Below, piece after piece: positions 7,217-13,935 of a stretch of DNA of 17,301 nt. A program made the position numbers and the translations under genes. The stretch's first letter is position 1. Every line of letters begins with the position of its first letter. Source of the stretch: Rubrivirga sp. (GTDB taxonomy: Bacteria > Bacteroidota > Rhodothermia > Rhodothermales > Rubricoccaceae). The notes under the pieces were generated by a model. The model made no database searches, was not told where the DNA came from, and saw nothing but the letters and a program-made list of their open reading frames with translations. Where the stretch lies: the NCBI GenBank assembly GCA_012269805.1, contig JAAXJP010000297.1, positions 1 through 17,301 of the forward strand. The letters are read 5' to 3'.

Positions 7217-8527
7217 ATGTCTGACCCGACCCCGCTCCGCGTCGCCGTCATCAACGTGACGCTCGGCAACGGTGGCGACGCCGCCATCTTCCTCGGCGTC
7301 GAGCGCGCGCTCCGGGCGGCGCTCCCGCCGTTCGAGCTGACCGTGTTCGAGACGCAGCCGGAGGTCGCGCGGGAGGCGTTCCCCGACTACGACGTGCGCA
7401 CGGGCCTGTCGAGCGTGGCGTGGCCCCAGATCGCGAGGGGCATCCCGGCGCGGGCGCGTCGGGCCCTGCGCTGGCTGACGGTGCGCCCGCGCCTCCTCGC
7501 CGCCGCCCGCGCGTGGCGGGCAGGACGGCGCGGCGCGGCGCTGCGCCTCGCGGGCTCCGAGGGGCCAGACTCGTTCCGGACCGTCGCCGAGGCGGACGTG
7601 GTCGTGAGCACGGGCGGGACGTACTTCGTGCCGGCCTACTGGCTCGGGCTGCGGTATCTCGAGTTCGACATCCTCCAGGCGCTCGGCCAGCCGTACGTGC
7701 TCTTCACGCAGTCCGTCGGGCCGTTCGACACGATGCCGAAGGAGCGGCTGCGGCGCATCTTCGAGGGCTCGCGCCTGATGATGCTGCGCGGGAAAGAGAG
7801 CGAGGAGTCGGTGCTCGCCATCGCGCCCGAGACGAACACCGTCGTCCGCGCCGACGCGGCCTTCGCGCTCGCGGACGCCGACGCCCTCGCGGCGGCGCGG
7901 ACGCGGGAGTGGCCGGCGTCGCCGCTCGTGGCGATCTCGGTCCGCGACTGGCCGCACTTCGTGACCGTCGACGCCGAGGCCGGGATGGCACGCTACCGCG
8001 AGTCGGTGGCGGCCGCGGCGACGCACCTCGTCCGCGAGCACGGCGCGCGCGTCCGCTTTCTCTCGACCTGCCAGGGCCGCCCGAAGTACCGCTACGACGA
8101 CTCGGCCGTGGCCCTCGACATCGTGGCGCTGCTGCCGGACGACGTGCGAGCCCGCGTGGAGGTCGACCGCGCCGCGCACCACCCGGTCGCCATCCGCGAC
8201 GCCTACGCCGAGGCCGACCTCGTGATCGCGACGCGGATGCACGCGGCCATCCTCGCGCTCGCCGCGGGGACGCCCGTGCTCGGGATCGCCTACGAGTTCA
8301 AGACGCAGGAGCTGCTCGACACGCTCGGGCTCCCGGACTGGGTGGAGGACATCGAGACGATCACGCCGGGCACCCTCGTCGCCCGTCTCGACCGCGTCGT
8401 GGAGGCGCTGCCGGCCGAGCGCGCGGCGCTGTTCGAGGGCGTCGAGGCGATGCGCGCCGACGCGATGGAGGCCGGCGCCCTGGTGGCCGAGGCCCTCGCC
8501 GACCGGATCGCCGCGGCCCAGGGCTAG
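7217..8527 (+). CDS. Polysaccharide pyruvyl transferase family protein
   Basis: A 436-residue protein of the CsaB/WcaK-type polysaccharide pyruvyl transferase family. It begins with VAVINVTLGNGGDAAIFLGV, the Asn/Gly-rich N-terminal loop of the family. Next come VVSTGGTYFVPAYW (about residue 130) and the central YVLFTQSVGPF with MMLRGKESEE. The C-terminal signature ADLVIATRMHAAILAL contains Arg340-Met341-His342, then GIAYEFKTQELL. Family members add a ketal pyruvate group from phosphoenolpyruvate to a sugar of an exopolysaccharide, secondary wall polymer or colanic-acid-like glycan, changing its charge. Some members have unproven activity, so substrate is not assigned. It lies between the GT2 and flippase genes. 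The ATG start is supported by the immediate first beta strand, and a TAGCTTCG element lies right upstream. Confidence 0.9.
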   Translation: MSDPTPLRVAVINVTLGNGGDAAIFLGVERALRAALPPFELTVFETQPEVAREAFPDYDVRTGLSSVAWPQIARGIPARARRALRWLTVRPRLLAAARAWRAGRRGAALRLAGSEGPDSFRTVAEADVVVSTGGTYFVPAYWLGLRYLEFDILQALGQPYVLFTQSVGPFDTMPKERLRRIFEGSRLMMLRGKESEESVLAIAPETNTVVRADAAFALADADALAAARTREWPASPLVAISVRDWPHFVTVDAEAGMARYRESVAAAATHLVREHGARVRFLSTCQGRPKYRYDDSAVALDIVALLPDDVRARVEVDRAAHHPVAIRDAYAEADLVIATRMHAAILALAAGTPVLGIAYEFKTQELLDTLGLPDWVEDIETITPGTLVARLDRVVEALPAERAALFEGVEAMRADAMEAGALVAEALADRIAAAQG

Positions 8528-8561
8528 GCGTGCGGCGGGCGACGCCAGAGAACCGGGTGGG

Positions 8562-8604
8562 CCCGCCTCGGCGCCGAACCGCGAGGTCGGCGAAGCCAGG
8601 CGGG
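8562..8604. repeat. Degenerate copy of the GCCTCGGC palindrome before the flippase gene
   Basis: CCCGCCTCGGC (8562-8572) is followed at a distance by GCCAGGCGGG (8595-8604), an imperfect complement of the same arm. The intervening bases contain further complementary pieces (GCCGA and TCGGC). The right arm merges into the purine-rich sequence that serves as a possible ribosome-binding site at 8602-8610, so folding could hide it. Confidence 0.4.
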
Positions 8605-8610
8605 GGAGGG
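8602..8610 (+). promoter_or_regulatory. Shine-Dalgarno-like GGGGGAGGG before the flippase
   Basis: The sequence contains GGAGG and lies five bases before ATG 8616. It is the clearest Shine-Dalgarno-like site noticed in the window; most other starts lack one. It supports the chosen start. Part of it may be sequestered by the imperfect hairpin 8562-8604. Confidence 0.45.
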
Positions 8611-8615
8611 CGCTG

Positions 8616-10103
8616 ATGCTCCGCCGCCTCTTCCGCCAGAGTACGACGTACGCCGTCGCCAGCGTCGTCTCGAAGCTGAGCGGCTTCGCGCTGCTCGTCT
8701 TCTACGGCGACCCGGAGGTCTTGCCGAAGGCCGAGTTCGGCTACCTCGGCGCGCTCGACGCCGCGAAGGCCCTCGTGCTCCTCGTGGCCGGCGTCGGGCT
8801 GCCGCTCGGGATCATCCGGTTCGCCTCGTCGCCCGAGCTCTCCGAGGCCGAGCGGGCCCGCGTGCCGGCGACGGCGCTCCTCGTCGCGGTCGTCGCGGGC
8901 GCCCTCACGGCGGCGGCCGGGTGGACGCTGGCGCCGCTCGCGAGCGAGGCCCTCGTCGGGACGTCCGCCCGCGCCGAGGCCGTCCGCTGGCTGGCCGTGT
9001 TCGTCGGCTTCAAGACCGTCGCCGACGTGTCGTACACGGTCCTCCGCCAGCGCGAGCGGGCCGGGGCGTTCGTGCTCATCGGCGTGGTCGAGGCGCTGCT
9101 GCTGGTCGGCGCCGTGATTTTCTTCTTGCTGCGAGGAGAGGAGCTGACGGGCGTGATGAAGGGGTACGCCCTCTCGGCCGCCGTCGTCGCGACCGTCATC
9201 ACGCCGGTGCTCCTGCGGAACGTCGAGCGCCGCGTCGACTGGGGGTTGATCCGGCCGATGCTCCTGTTCGGGCTCCCGCTGATCGCCTCCGGCATCGCGT
9301 CGCGGTTCCTCAACATCGGCGACCGGTTCCTGCTGCTGGCCTACCTCGGCCCGGAGGCGACGGCCGTATACGAGTGGGCCGCGCGGTTCGGCGGCGTCGT
9401 CAACGTGTTCCTCGTCCAGAGCTTCGTCCTCGCCTTCACGGTGCTGGGGCTGAAGTCGCTCGACGAGTCGGGCTCGGCGGACCTCCACCGCCAGTCGTTC
9501 CGCCACTTTGCCGCGCTCGCCGGCTGGGTCACGCTCGGCCTCGCCCTCTTCGTCGCCGACGTGAGCCGGCTCCTCACCGACGACCCCGAGTTCATCGCGA
9601 CCGAAGCCCTCGTGCTCCTCGTCGGCGGCGGGTTCGCGTTTTACGGCCTGTACTTCGTCGTCGTCAACGTGCTCTACGCGGCGGGGCGGACGGCGACGGT
9701 CGCGCTCACGGTCGGCGCGGCGGCGCTCCTCAACCTCGGCCTCAACGCCGTCCTGATCCCGACGATGGGGATCGCGGGCGCGGCGGTCGCCACCCTCGTC
9801 GCCTACGCAGCGATGGCGCTCGGCACGGCCCGGATGGCGCAGACGTCGATGGCCGTGCGCTACCCGTGGCGCGTGCTCGCGTGGGTGGCCGCGCTCGTGG
9901 CCGGGCTGTTCCTTCTGGCCCAGCCGTCGGCCGAGTGGTCCGCTCCGGCGCGGCTCGCGCTCCGCGTGGCCCTCGCGGCGGCGTACGTCCCGGGCCTGTT
10001 CCTCGTCGGCGTGTACCGGCGGGACGACCTCGACCGGGCCGCGGCGCTCGTGCGGGAGCACGCTGGGAGCACGGCCGAGGCGGGCGACGCCGGGGATCGT
10101 TGA
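8616..10103 (+). CDS. Lipid-linked oligosaccharide flippase, Wzx/MVF-type
   Basis: A 495-residue polytopic membrane protein with roughly 12-14 hydrophobic segments. It resembles the polysaccharide biosynthesis (Wzx/RfbX) branch of the MOP flippase superfamily: TTYAVASVVSKLSGFALL at the N-terminus, AEFGYLGALDAAKALVLL in helix 2, and at mid-protein LPLIASGIASRFLNIGDRF, where GLP and the Asp-Arg pair are typical. YLGPEATAVYEWAARFGGVV begins the second half, and GIAGAAVATLVAY is the C-terminal repeat signature. Such proteins flip undecaprenyl-linked sugar units to the outer leaflet for export. It closes the polysaccharide block, so glycans built by the two transferases and possibly pyruvylated are its likely cargo. 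No Wzy polymerase or chain-length regulator is visible in the window. A GGGGGAGGG ribosome-binding site supports ATG 8616. The last 20 residues are hydrophilic. Confidence 0.9.
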   Translation: MLRRLFRQSTTYAVASVVSKLSGFALLVFYGDPEVLPKAEFGYLGALDAAKALVLLVAGVGLPLGIIRFASSPELSEAERARVPATALLVAVVAGALTAAAGWTLAPLASEALVGTSARAEAVRWLAVFVGFKTVADVSYTVLRQRERAGAFVLIGVVEALLLVGAVIFFLLRGEELTGVMKGYALSAAVVATVITPVLLRNVERRVDWGLIRPMLLFGLPLIASGIASRFLNIGDRFLLLAYLGPEATAVYEWAARFGGVVNVFLVQSFVLAFTVLGLKSLDESGSADLHRQSFRHFAALAGWVTLGLALFVADVSRLLTDDPEFIATEALVLLVGGGFAFYGLYFVVVNVLYAAGRTATVALTVGAAALLNLGLNAVLIPTMGIAGAAVATLVAYAAMALGTARMAQTSMAVRYPWRVLAWVAALVAGLFLLAQPSAEWSAPARLALRVALAAAYVPGLFLVGVYRRDDLDRAAALVREHAGSTAEAGDAGDR

Positions 10104-10127
10104 CGGGCGGAGGCCGTCGTAGATTGG
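10100..10127 (+). promoter_or_regulatory. Candidate promoter for the microcompartment genes
   Basis: TTGACG (10100-10105) overlaps the flippase stop, and TAGATTGG (10120-10127) follows. The second box fits the Bacteroidota -7 pattern TAnnTTTG at most positions. TTG-to-TA spacing is 17 bases, slightly short of the usual 19-21. It would give a leader of about 45 bases that ends in a comparatively A-rich stretch just before ATG 10177, as is common for Bacteroidota translation starts. Confidence 0.4.
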
Positions 10128-10176
10128 GCGGCCGGCGCGACGCTGCGCCCCTCATCTCTACATCCAGACAGAACTC

Positions 10177-10464
10177 ATGCCCAACGGAGACATCGGCGCC
10201 GCCCTCGGAATGGTCGAGACGCGAGGCCTCGTCGGCGCCATCGAGGCGGCCGACGCCATGGTCAAGGCCGCCCGCGTCAACCTTATCGGGAAGGAGCAGA
10301 TCGGCGGCGGCTTCGTCACCGTGATGGTCCGCGGCGACGTCGGCGCGGTCAAGGCCGCGACCGACGCCGGGGCCGCGGCCGCCGAGCGCGTCGGCGAGCT
10401 CGTGTCGGTCCACGTGATCCCGCGCCCGCACACGGAGGTCGAGGCGATCCTCCCGGGCGAGTAG
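10177..10464 (+). CDS. Bacterial microcompartment shell protein, BMC-H (PduA/EutM/CcmK-like)
   Basis: A 95-residue single BMC-domain protein, the expected size for a hexameric shell tile. The match to the PduA type runs end to end: [20 protein letters not shown] (residues 9-28), Lys30 at the position of the edge lysine that packs hexamers together, [20 protein letters not shown] (47-66), and [16 protein letters not shown] at the end with Arg83 in the edge contact motif PRPH. The pore loop reads QIGGG (41-45), where PduA has KIGSG, so the pore has Gly in place of the pore-lining Ser. Hexamers of this type tile into the protein shell of carboxysomes and metabolosomes. A paralogue follows after four bases. 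No BMC-P vertex protein, aldehyde dehydrogenase or diol/ethanolamine enzyme is in the window, so the cargo is unknown. Confidence 0.97.
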   Translation: MPNGDIGAALGMVETRGLVGAIEAADAMVKAARVNLIGKEQIGGGFVTVMVRGDVGAVKAATDAGAAAAERVGELVSVHVIPRPHTEVEAILPGE

Positions 10465-10468
10465 CCCC

Positions 10469-10948
10469 GTGGCGACCCCCGTCCCGGAGGGCGCCGCGCT
10501 CGGCCTCCTCGAGACGCACGGGCTGGTGGCCGCCATCGAGGCGGCCGACGCCATGCTCAAGGCCGCCGACGTCCGGCTCGTCCGCCAGCAGCGGACGGTG
10601 CCGGGCCTCGTCACGCACCTCGTGGCCGGCGAGACGGCCGCCGTCCACTCGGCCGTCGAGGCCGGGGCCGCGGCCGCCGAGCGCGTCGGCCGCGTCGTGG
10701 CCCGCCACGTGATCCCGCGGCCGGACCCGTCCGTCTGGCGCGTCCTGGGCGGCGCGCCGGGCGCGCCGGCCACGCCCGCCTCGGCGGCGGCGTCGACCGC
10801 GGCGGAGCCCGACGACGACTACGAGGAGCGGACGGTCCGCGAGCTCCGCCAGCTCGCCCGCGACCGCGACGACGACCGGCTCCGCGGGCGGGCCATCGCC
10901 CAGGCCACCAAGGACGAGCTCGTCGCGTTCCTCCGGGCCTCCGCGTGA
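10469..10948 (+). CDS. BMC-H shell protein fused to a C-terminal Rho_N/SAP-like domain
   Basis: A 159-residue protein starting at GTG 10469, four bases after the first shell gene. Residues 8-93 are a BMC domain aligning without gaps to the first protein ([40 protein letters not shown]). The pore loop is RTVPG (42-46) in place of the canonical KIGSG, so the pore is changed. After an Ala/Pro/Gly linker (about 94-112) comes an acidic DDDYEE and a basic amphipathic module (about 119-157). Its pattern [13 protein letters not shown]...[12 protein letters not shown] resembles the helix-extended-helix Rho_N/SAP group, which often binds nucleic acid. EutK is the known precedent for a BMC-H domain with a C-terminal nucleic-acid-binding-type domain, but that one is a winged helix. 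The tail could recruit DNA, RNA or protein to the shell; this is inference. GTG start is supported by the homology beginning at residue 8. The stop overlaps the next gene. Confidence 0.93.
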   Translation: MATPVPEGAALGLLETHGLVAAIEAADAMLKAADVRLVRQQRTVPGLVTHLVAGETAAVHSAVEAGAAAAERVGRVVARHVIPRPDPSVWRVLGGAPGAPATPASAAASTAAEPDDDYEERTVRELRQLARDRDDDRLRGRAIAQATKDELVAFLRASA

Positions 10949-12003
10949 TGCCGGACCCGCCGCGCCCCCGCCCGACGCTGACGTCGGTCCGCGACCGGCT
11001 CCGCGCGCTCCTCCCGAACGCCGCGCCCGTCGACGAGGCCGACGAGCCGCCCGGCCGGCGCGGCCTCGCGATGCTCCTGTCGCTGGTCGTCGCGGTCGTC
11101 ATGTGGTTCAGCTTTTCGATGCGGGAGACGTACCCGCTCACGATGCGGATGCCGGTCGTGATCGCGCAGACGCCGCCTGGCTCGGCCCTCCGCTCGCGCC
11201 CGCCCGAGACGGCGACGGTCACGCTCCGGGGCGAGGGCTGGACGCTCCTCTCGCTCGCCCGCCGGACGCCGACCATCTCCGTCGACGCCGAGGGGCGCGT
11301 GGTGAGCCTCGCCGCCGCGCTCTCCGAGCTCGGCCTGCCCGATGGCGTCGAGGTCCAGGCCGTCACGCCGCAAGCCTTCGACCTCGACCTCGACACGGAG
11401 ACGAACCGGCGCCTCCCCATCCGCCTCCGCGAGCGGATCGTGACGGAGAGCGGGTTCGACCTGCTCCGCCCGCCGCGCCTGACGCCGGACTCCGTGACGG
11501 TCACCGGGGCCCAGTCCCTCCTGGGGACGCTCGACGCGTGGCCGACCGAGCTCCTGGCGGCCGATGACGTCGAGGACTCGTTCACGCGGATCGTCGCCCT
11601 CGCCGACACGTTCGGCGGGCTCCTCCACCCGTCCATCGAGGCGACGCGCGTGCAGGTCGAGGTCGGCGAGTTCACCGAGGCCGACCGGGACCTCGAGGTC
11701 GAGGTCGTGAACGTCCCGGCTGGCGTGCGCGGCGTCCGGTTCGACCCGCCGCGCGTGACGGCCGTCTTCCGGGTCCCGACCGCGGGCGACACCTACGACC
11801 GCGCCCAGAACTCGCCCCGCGTCCGCGCCGTCGTCGACTTTTTCGACATCGCCCGCGACACGACGCGGACCGACGGGCAGGTCCCGGTCTCGGTCCGCTG
11901 GCCCGACGACCTCGACATCCGGAACGTCCGGGTCGACCCGAGCCGCGTCGGCTACTTTATCCAGCGGCCGGCGGCGGCCGTGCCCCCGAGCGGCGGGGAA
12001 TAA
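10948..12003 (+). CDS. YbbR-like domain protein, single-pass membrane anchored
   Basis: A 351-residue protein. A Pro/Arg-rich cytoplasmic N-terminus is followed by one membrane helix (LAMLLSLVVAVVMWFSFS, about residues 40-57) and a long extracytoplasmic part. That part contains YbbR-type repeats, each with a PxxVxVxG turn: TPDSVTVTGAQSLL with NRRLPIRL before it, and FDPPRVTAVFRV later. YbbR proteins in Firmicutes (CdaR) regulate the c-di-AMP synthase CdaA and are normally encoded beside it. No CdaA-like gene is seen here, so a cyclase-regulating role is not supported by local context. ATG 10948 overlaps the preceding BMC stop by one base (TGATG); GTG 10945 is an alternative start giving one more residue. 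The coupling suggests co-expression with the shell genes. A strong hairpin follows the stop. Confidence 0.85.
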   Translation: MPDPPRPRPTLTSVRDRLRALLPNAAPVDEADEPPGRRGLAMLLSLVVAVVMWFSFSMRETYPLTMRMPVVIAQTPPGSALRSRPPETATVTLRGEGWTLLSLARRTPTISVDAEGRVVSLAAALSELGLPDGVEVQAVTPQAFDLDLDTETNRRLPIRLRERIVTESGFDLLRPPRLTPDSVTVTGAQSLLGTLDAWPTELLAADDVEDSFTRIVALADTFGGLLHPSIEATRVQVEVGEFTEADRDLEVEVVNVPAGVRGVRFDPPRVTAVFRVPTAGDTYDRAQNSPRVRAVVDFFDIARDTTRTDGQVPVSVRWPDDLDIRNVRVDPSRVGYFIQRPAAAVPPSGGE

Positions 12004-12018
12004 GGCGAGAACGCACAG

Positions 12019-12055
12019 TCGGGCGCGGCGGGAGCCCGCTTCTTCCCGCGCCCGA
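12019..12055. terminator. Strong hairpin after the YbbR-like gene
   Basis: TCGGGCGCGG (12019-12028) and CCGCGCCCGA (12046-12055) are exact complements forming a 10-bp stem. The 17-base loop contains a nested CGGG/CCCG. It begins 15 bases after the stop and ends 11 bases before the next ATG. No T-tract follows. It is unrelated to the GCCTCGGC family and would mark the end of the BMC-YbbR unit, or fold within the leader of the transporter mRNA. Confidence 0.45.
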
Positions 12056-12066
12056 GACGCCGGATC

Positions 12067-13005
12067 ATGCTTTTCCTCGCCCTCGCGGTCGCGTGCAGCC
12101 TCGCGATCGCCGTCGTGTTCAAGGTCGCCGAGCGGCGCGACCTCGACCGGACCGCCCTGCTGACCGTCAACTACCTCGCGGGCGCCGCCCTCGCGGTCGC
12201 GCTGCAGGGCGTCGAGTCGCCGGGCGTGCTCTCCGGCGGGCGCGTCGCGCTCGGGGGGGGGCAGGGGGTCCTGTTTATCGTCGGGTTCTGGCTGTTCTCG
12301 CTCGCGATCCGGGAGGCGGGGATGGGGCTGGCGGCCGGCGTGATGCGGCTGTCGGTCGTCGTCCCGTTCCTGGCGTCGTGGGGGATCTGGGGCGAGACGC
12401 CGACGCCGTGGCAGCTCGTGGGGCTGGCGCTCGCCGGCGCCGCGTTCTTCCTGGTCGCGCGGCCGGCCGCCGAGCCGCCGGGCAAGCTCGGCCCGCCCGC
12501 CGACTCGGCCGGCCTCGACGCCGACGCGCCCGAGGCCGGCGTGCCCGAGGCCAGCGTGGCCGACGGCAAGACGGTCGGCGTGCTCGCGCTCCTGTTCTTG
12601 TCGGGCGGCCTCGTCGACGTCAACATGAAGGTGTTCCGGGAGTCGTTCTCGGTCGCCGCCGGCGGGACGACGCCGATCGCGACGTTCCTCGTCTTCGTGT
12701 TCGGCGTGGCGTTCCTCGTCGGCGCCGCCGTCGTCGTCGCGACGGGGCTGCGGACGGGCCGCTGGCCGACCCGCGCGGCCTGGGTCTGGGGCACCGGCCT
12801 CGGCATCGTCAACTACTACTCGGCGGAGTTCCTGCTCCGGGCGCTGGAGCGGCTCGACGGGACGGTCGCGTTCCCGGCCAACAGCGTCGCCATCGTGTTC
12901 GGGGCGGCGCTCATCGGGCGCGTGGTGTGGAAGGAGCACCTGTCCCGGGCCAACCTCGCCGGCCTCGGCCTCGCCGCCGCTGCCCTCGTGTTGTTGGCAG
13001 GGTGA
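12067..13005 (+). CDS. EamA/DMT-superfamily-type transporter
   Basis: A 312-residue integral membrane protein with about ten predicted helices in two halves, as in drug/metabolite transporters. The first half contains RTALLTVNYLAGAALAVAL, FIVGFWLFSLAIREAGMGLAA, and PFLASWGIWGETPTPWQLVGLALAGAAFFLV, in which the ExPTPWQ turn before the last helix is typical of EamA repeats. The second half ends with ALERLDGTVAFPANSVAIVF and WKEHLSRANLAGLGLAAAALVLLAG, the matching repeat signature. A hydrophilic central segment of about 35 residues (near 136-172, rich in Ala, Pro, Asp and Glu) joins the halves and is longer than usual. The substrate cannot be deduced; members move amino acids, sugars or other small molecules. 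A run of nine G (12253-12261) lies in the coding sequence. It is flanked upstream by a hairpin and downstream by a 210-base gap, so it may be transcribed alone. Confidence 0.85.
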   Translation: MLFLALAVACSLAIAVVFKVAERRDLDRTALLTVNYLAGAALAVALQGVESPGVLSGGRVALGGGQGVLFIVGFWLFSLAIREAGMGLAAGVMRLSVVVPFLASWGIWGETPTPWQLVGLALAGAAFFLVARPAAEPPGKLGPPADSAGLDADAPEAGVPEASVADGKTVGVLALLFLSGGLVDVNMKVFRESFSVAAGGTTPIATFLVFVFGVAFLVGAAVVVATGLRTGRWPTRAAWVWGTGLGIVNYYSAEFLLRALERLDGTVAFPANSVAIVFGAALIGRVVWKEHLSRANLAGLGLAAAALVLLAG

Positions 13006-13043
13006 GGGCCGAGCGCGTGCCGGGGGCAGGGTGTCCACTTCCC

Positions 13044-13063
13044 CCGCTTCGCCGCCGAGGCGG
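13044..13063. repeat. Degenerate GCCTCGGC-family hairpin after the transporter gene
   Basis: CCGCTTCG and CGAGGCGG pair over eight positions, with one G-T wobble, around a four-base loop. It lies 38 bases after the transporter stop. It is a decayed or variant copy of the palindromes at 381-406 and 3290-3311. I see nothing else clear in the remaining 13064-13215 apart from sequence leading into the next gene. Confidence 0.4.
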
Positions 13064-13215
13064 ACGGGGCCGAGCGTGCGTTTCGCTGGCGCGGCGTCGC
13101 CACGGCACCCGGAACCCCGCCCGATCGGAAGGCGCTGTCCGTTGGAAGCGGGCGCCGTCCCTCCTCCTTCCCCCGTTGCCGAATCTCCGACCGCTCGGCG
13201 TCGTACCGGCCCCCC

Positions 13216-13935
13216 ATGTCTGAGCCTCCCCGTTCCCGCCGCAGCGGGTTCCTCCTCGGCCTCGTGCTGGCGGCGGCCCTCGCCGTCGCCCTCGCGCTCG
13301 GCGTCGCGCTCGTGCGCGGCGGTGGCGGGCCGAGCGAAGAGGACGTCCGGACTCTGATCCAAACCCGGATCGAGAGCGAGGCGGCCGAGGGGTTCGTCGT
13401 CACGGGCCGGCTGTCGTCGACGCTGTCGGGGTCGAGCGCGCGCCGCTGGCGGCTCCGGATCCTCGACATCGAGACGGGCCGGGCGGAGGTCGCCGTCCGC
13501 GTGCCGGCCACGATGACGTACGGGTTCTCGCTCGACGACTTCGACGCCGAGGCCATCCGGTTCCGTGAGGACGGGATCGTCGAGGTCGTGCTGCCGCCGC
13601 TCGCGGTGTTCTCCGTCGAGCCCGAGCTGGAGAACGCCGACGTCGAGATCGACGTGACGGGGCAGGCCGTCCTCACGCCCTCGCTCACCGAGCGGACGGT
13701 CGAGCAGACGCTCCACCAGGTCCGCCCCGCGCTCCGGCGGCAGGCCGAGGCGCACCTCGAGGGCTCGGACCAGCCGCGCGTCAACTCGGCCCGGGCGCTC
13801 CAGCGCGTGCTGGCGGCCCCGCTCGAGGCGGCCGGCGTGGCGCTCGAGGACGTCCGCTTCCGGTTCGTCGTCGCGCCCGGCGACACGCTCGACCTGGGCG
13901 CCGAGGGCTCCCGCCGCACCGTCCCCACCGAATGA
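13216..13935 (+). CDS. DUF4230-family protein, membrane anchored
   Basis: A 239-residue protein with a short basic N-terminus, one membrane helix (about residues 12-34) and a soluble extracytoplasmic domain. The domain carries features of the DUF4230 family: beta-rich sequence with RVPATMTYGFSLDDFD, then the conserved VLPPLAVFSVEPELEN segment (about residues 131-146), followed by Arg/Glu-rich amphipathic helices and a C-terminal FRFVVAPGDTLDL strand. The biochemical role of this family is not known. The length fits. ATG 13216 places the membrane helix right after eleven polar residues. It overlaps the next gene by ATGA (13932-13935) and probably heads a transcription unit that runs to the P450 gene. 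The 210 bases upstream hold a degenerate palindrome and no clear promoter. Confidence 0.8.
   Translation: MSEPPRSRRSGFLLGLVLAAALAVALALGVALVRGGGGPSEEDVRTLIQTRIESEAAEGFVVTGRLSSTLSGSSARRWRLRILDIETGRAEVAVRVPATMTYGFSLDDFDAEAIRFREDGIVEVVLPPLAVFSVEPELENADVEIDVTGQAVLTPSLTERTVEQTLHQVRPALRRQAEAHLEGSDQPRVNSARALQRVLAAPLEAAGVALEDVRFRFVVAPGDTLDLGAEGSRRTVPTE

Noticed and set aside
5948..8242. Long minus-strand open frame opposite the glycosyltransferase and pyruvyl transferase genes
   Set aside because: Its composition is typical of a shadow frame (Arg, Asp, Val, His repeats) and both plus-strand genes beneath it have family motifs.
10748..10800. GCCTCGGCGGCGG sequence in the second BMC gene as another junction palindrome
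   Set aside because: It has only one arm and lies inside the coding linker, where Ala codons GCC/GCG explain it.
10819..13755. Very long open frame on the minus strand spanning several plus-strand genes
   Set aside because: It is antisense to clear genes (BMC, YbbR, transporter, DUF4230), its translation is Arg/Asp/Glu/Gly-rich without any domain, and long antisense frames are expected at this GC content.
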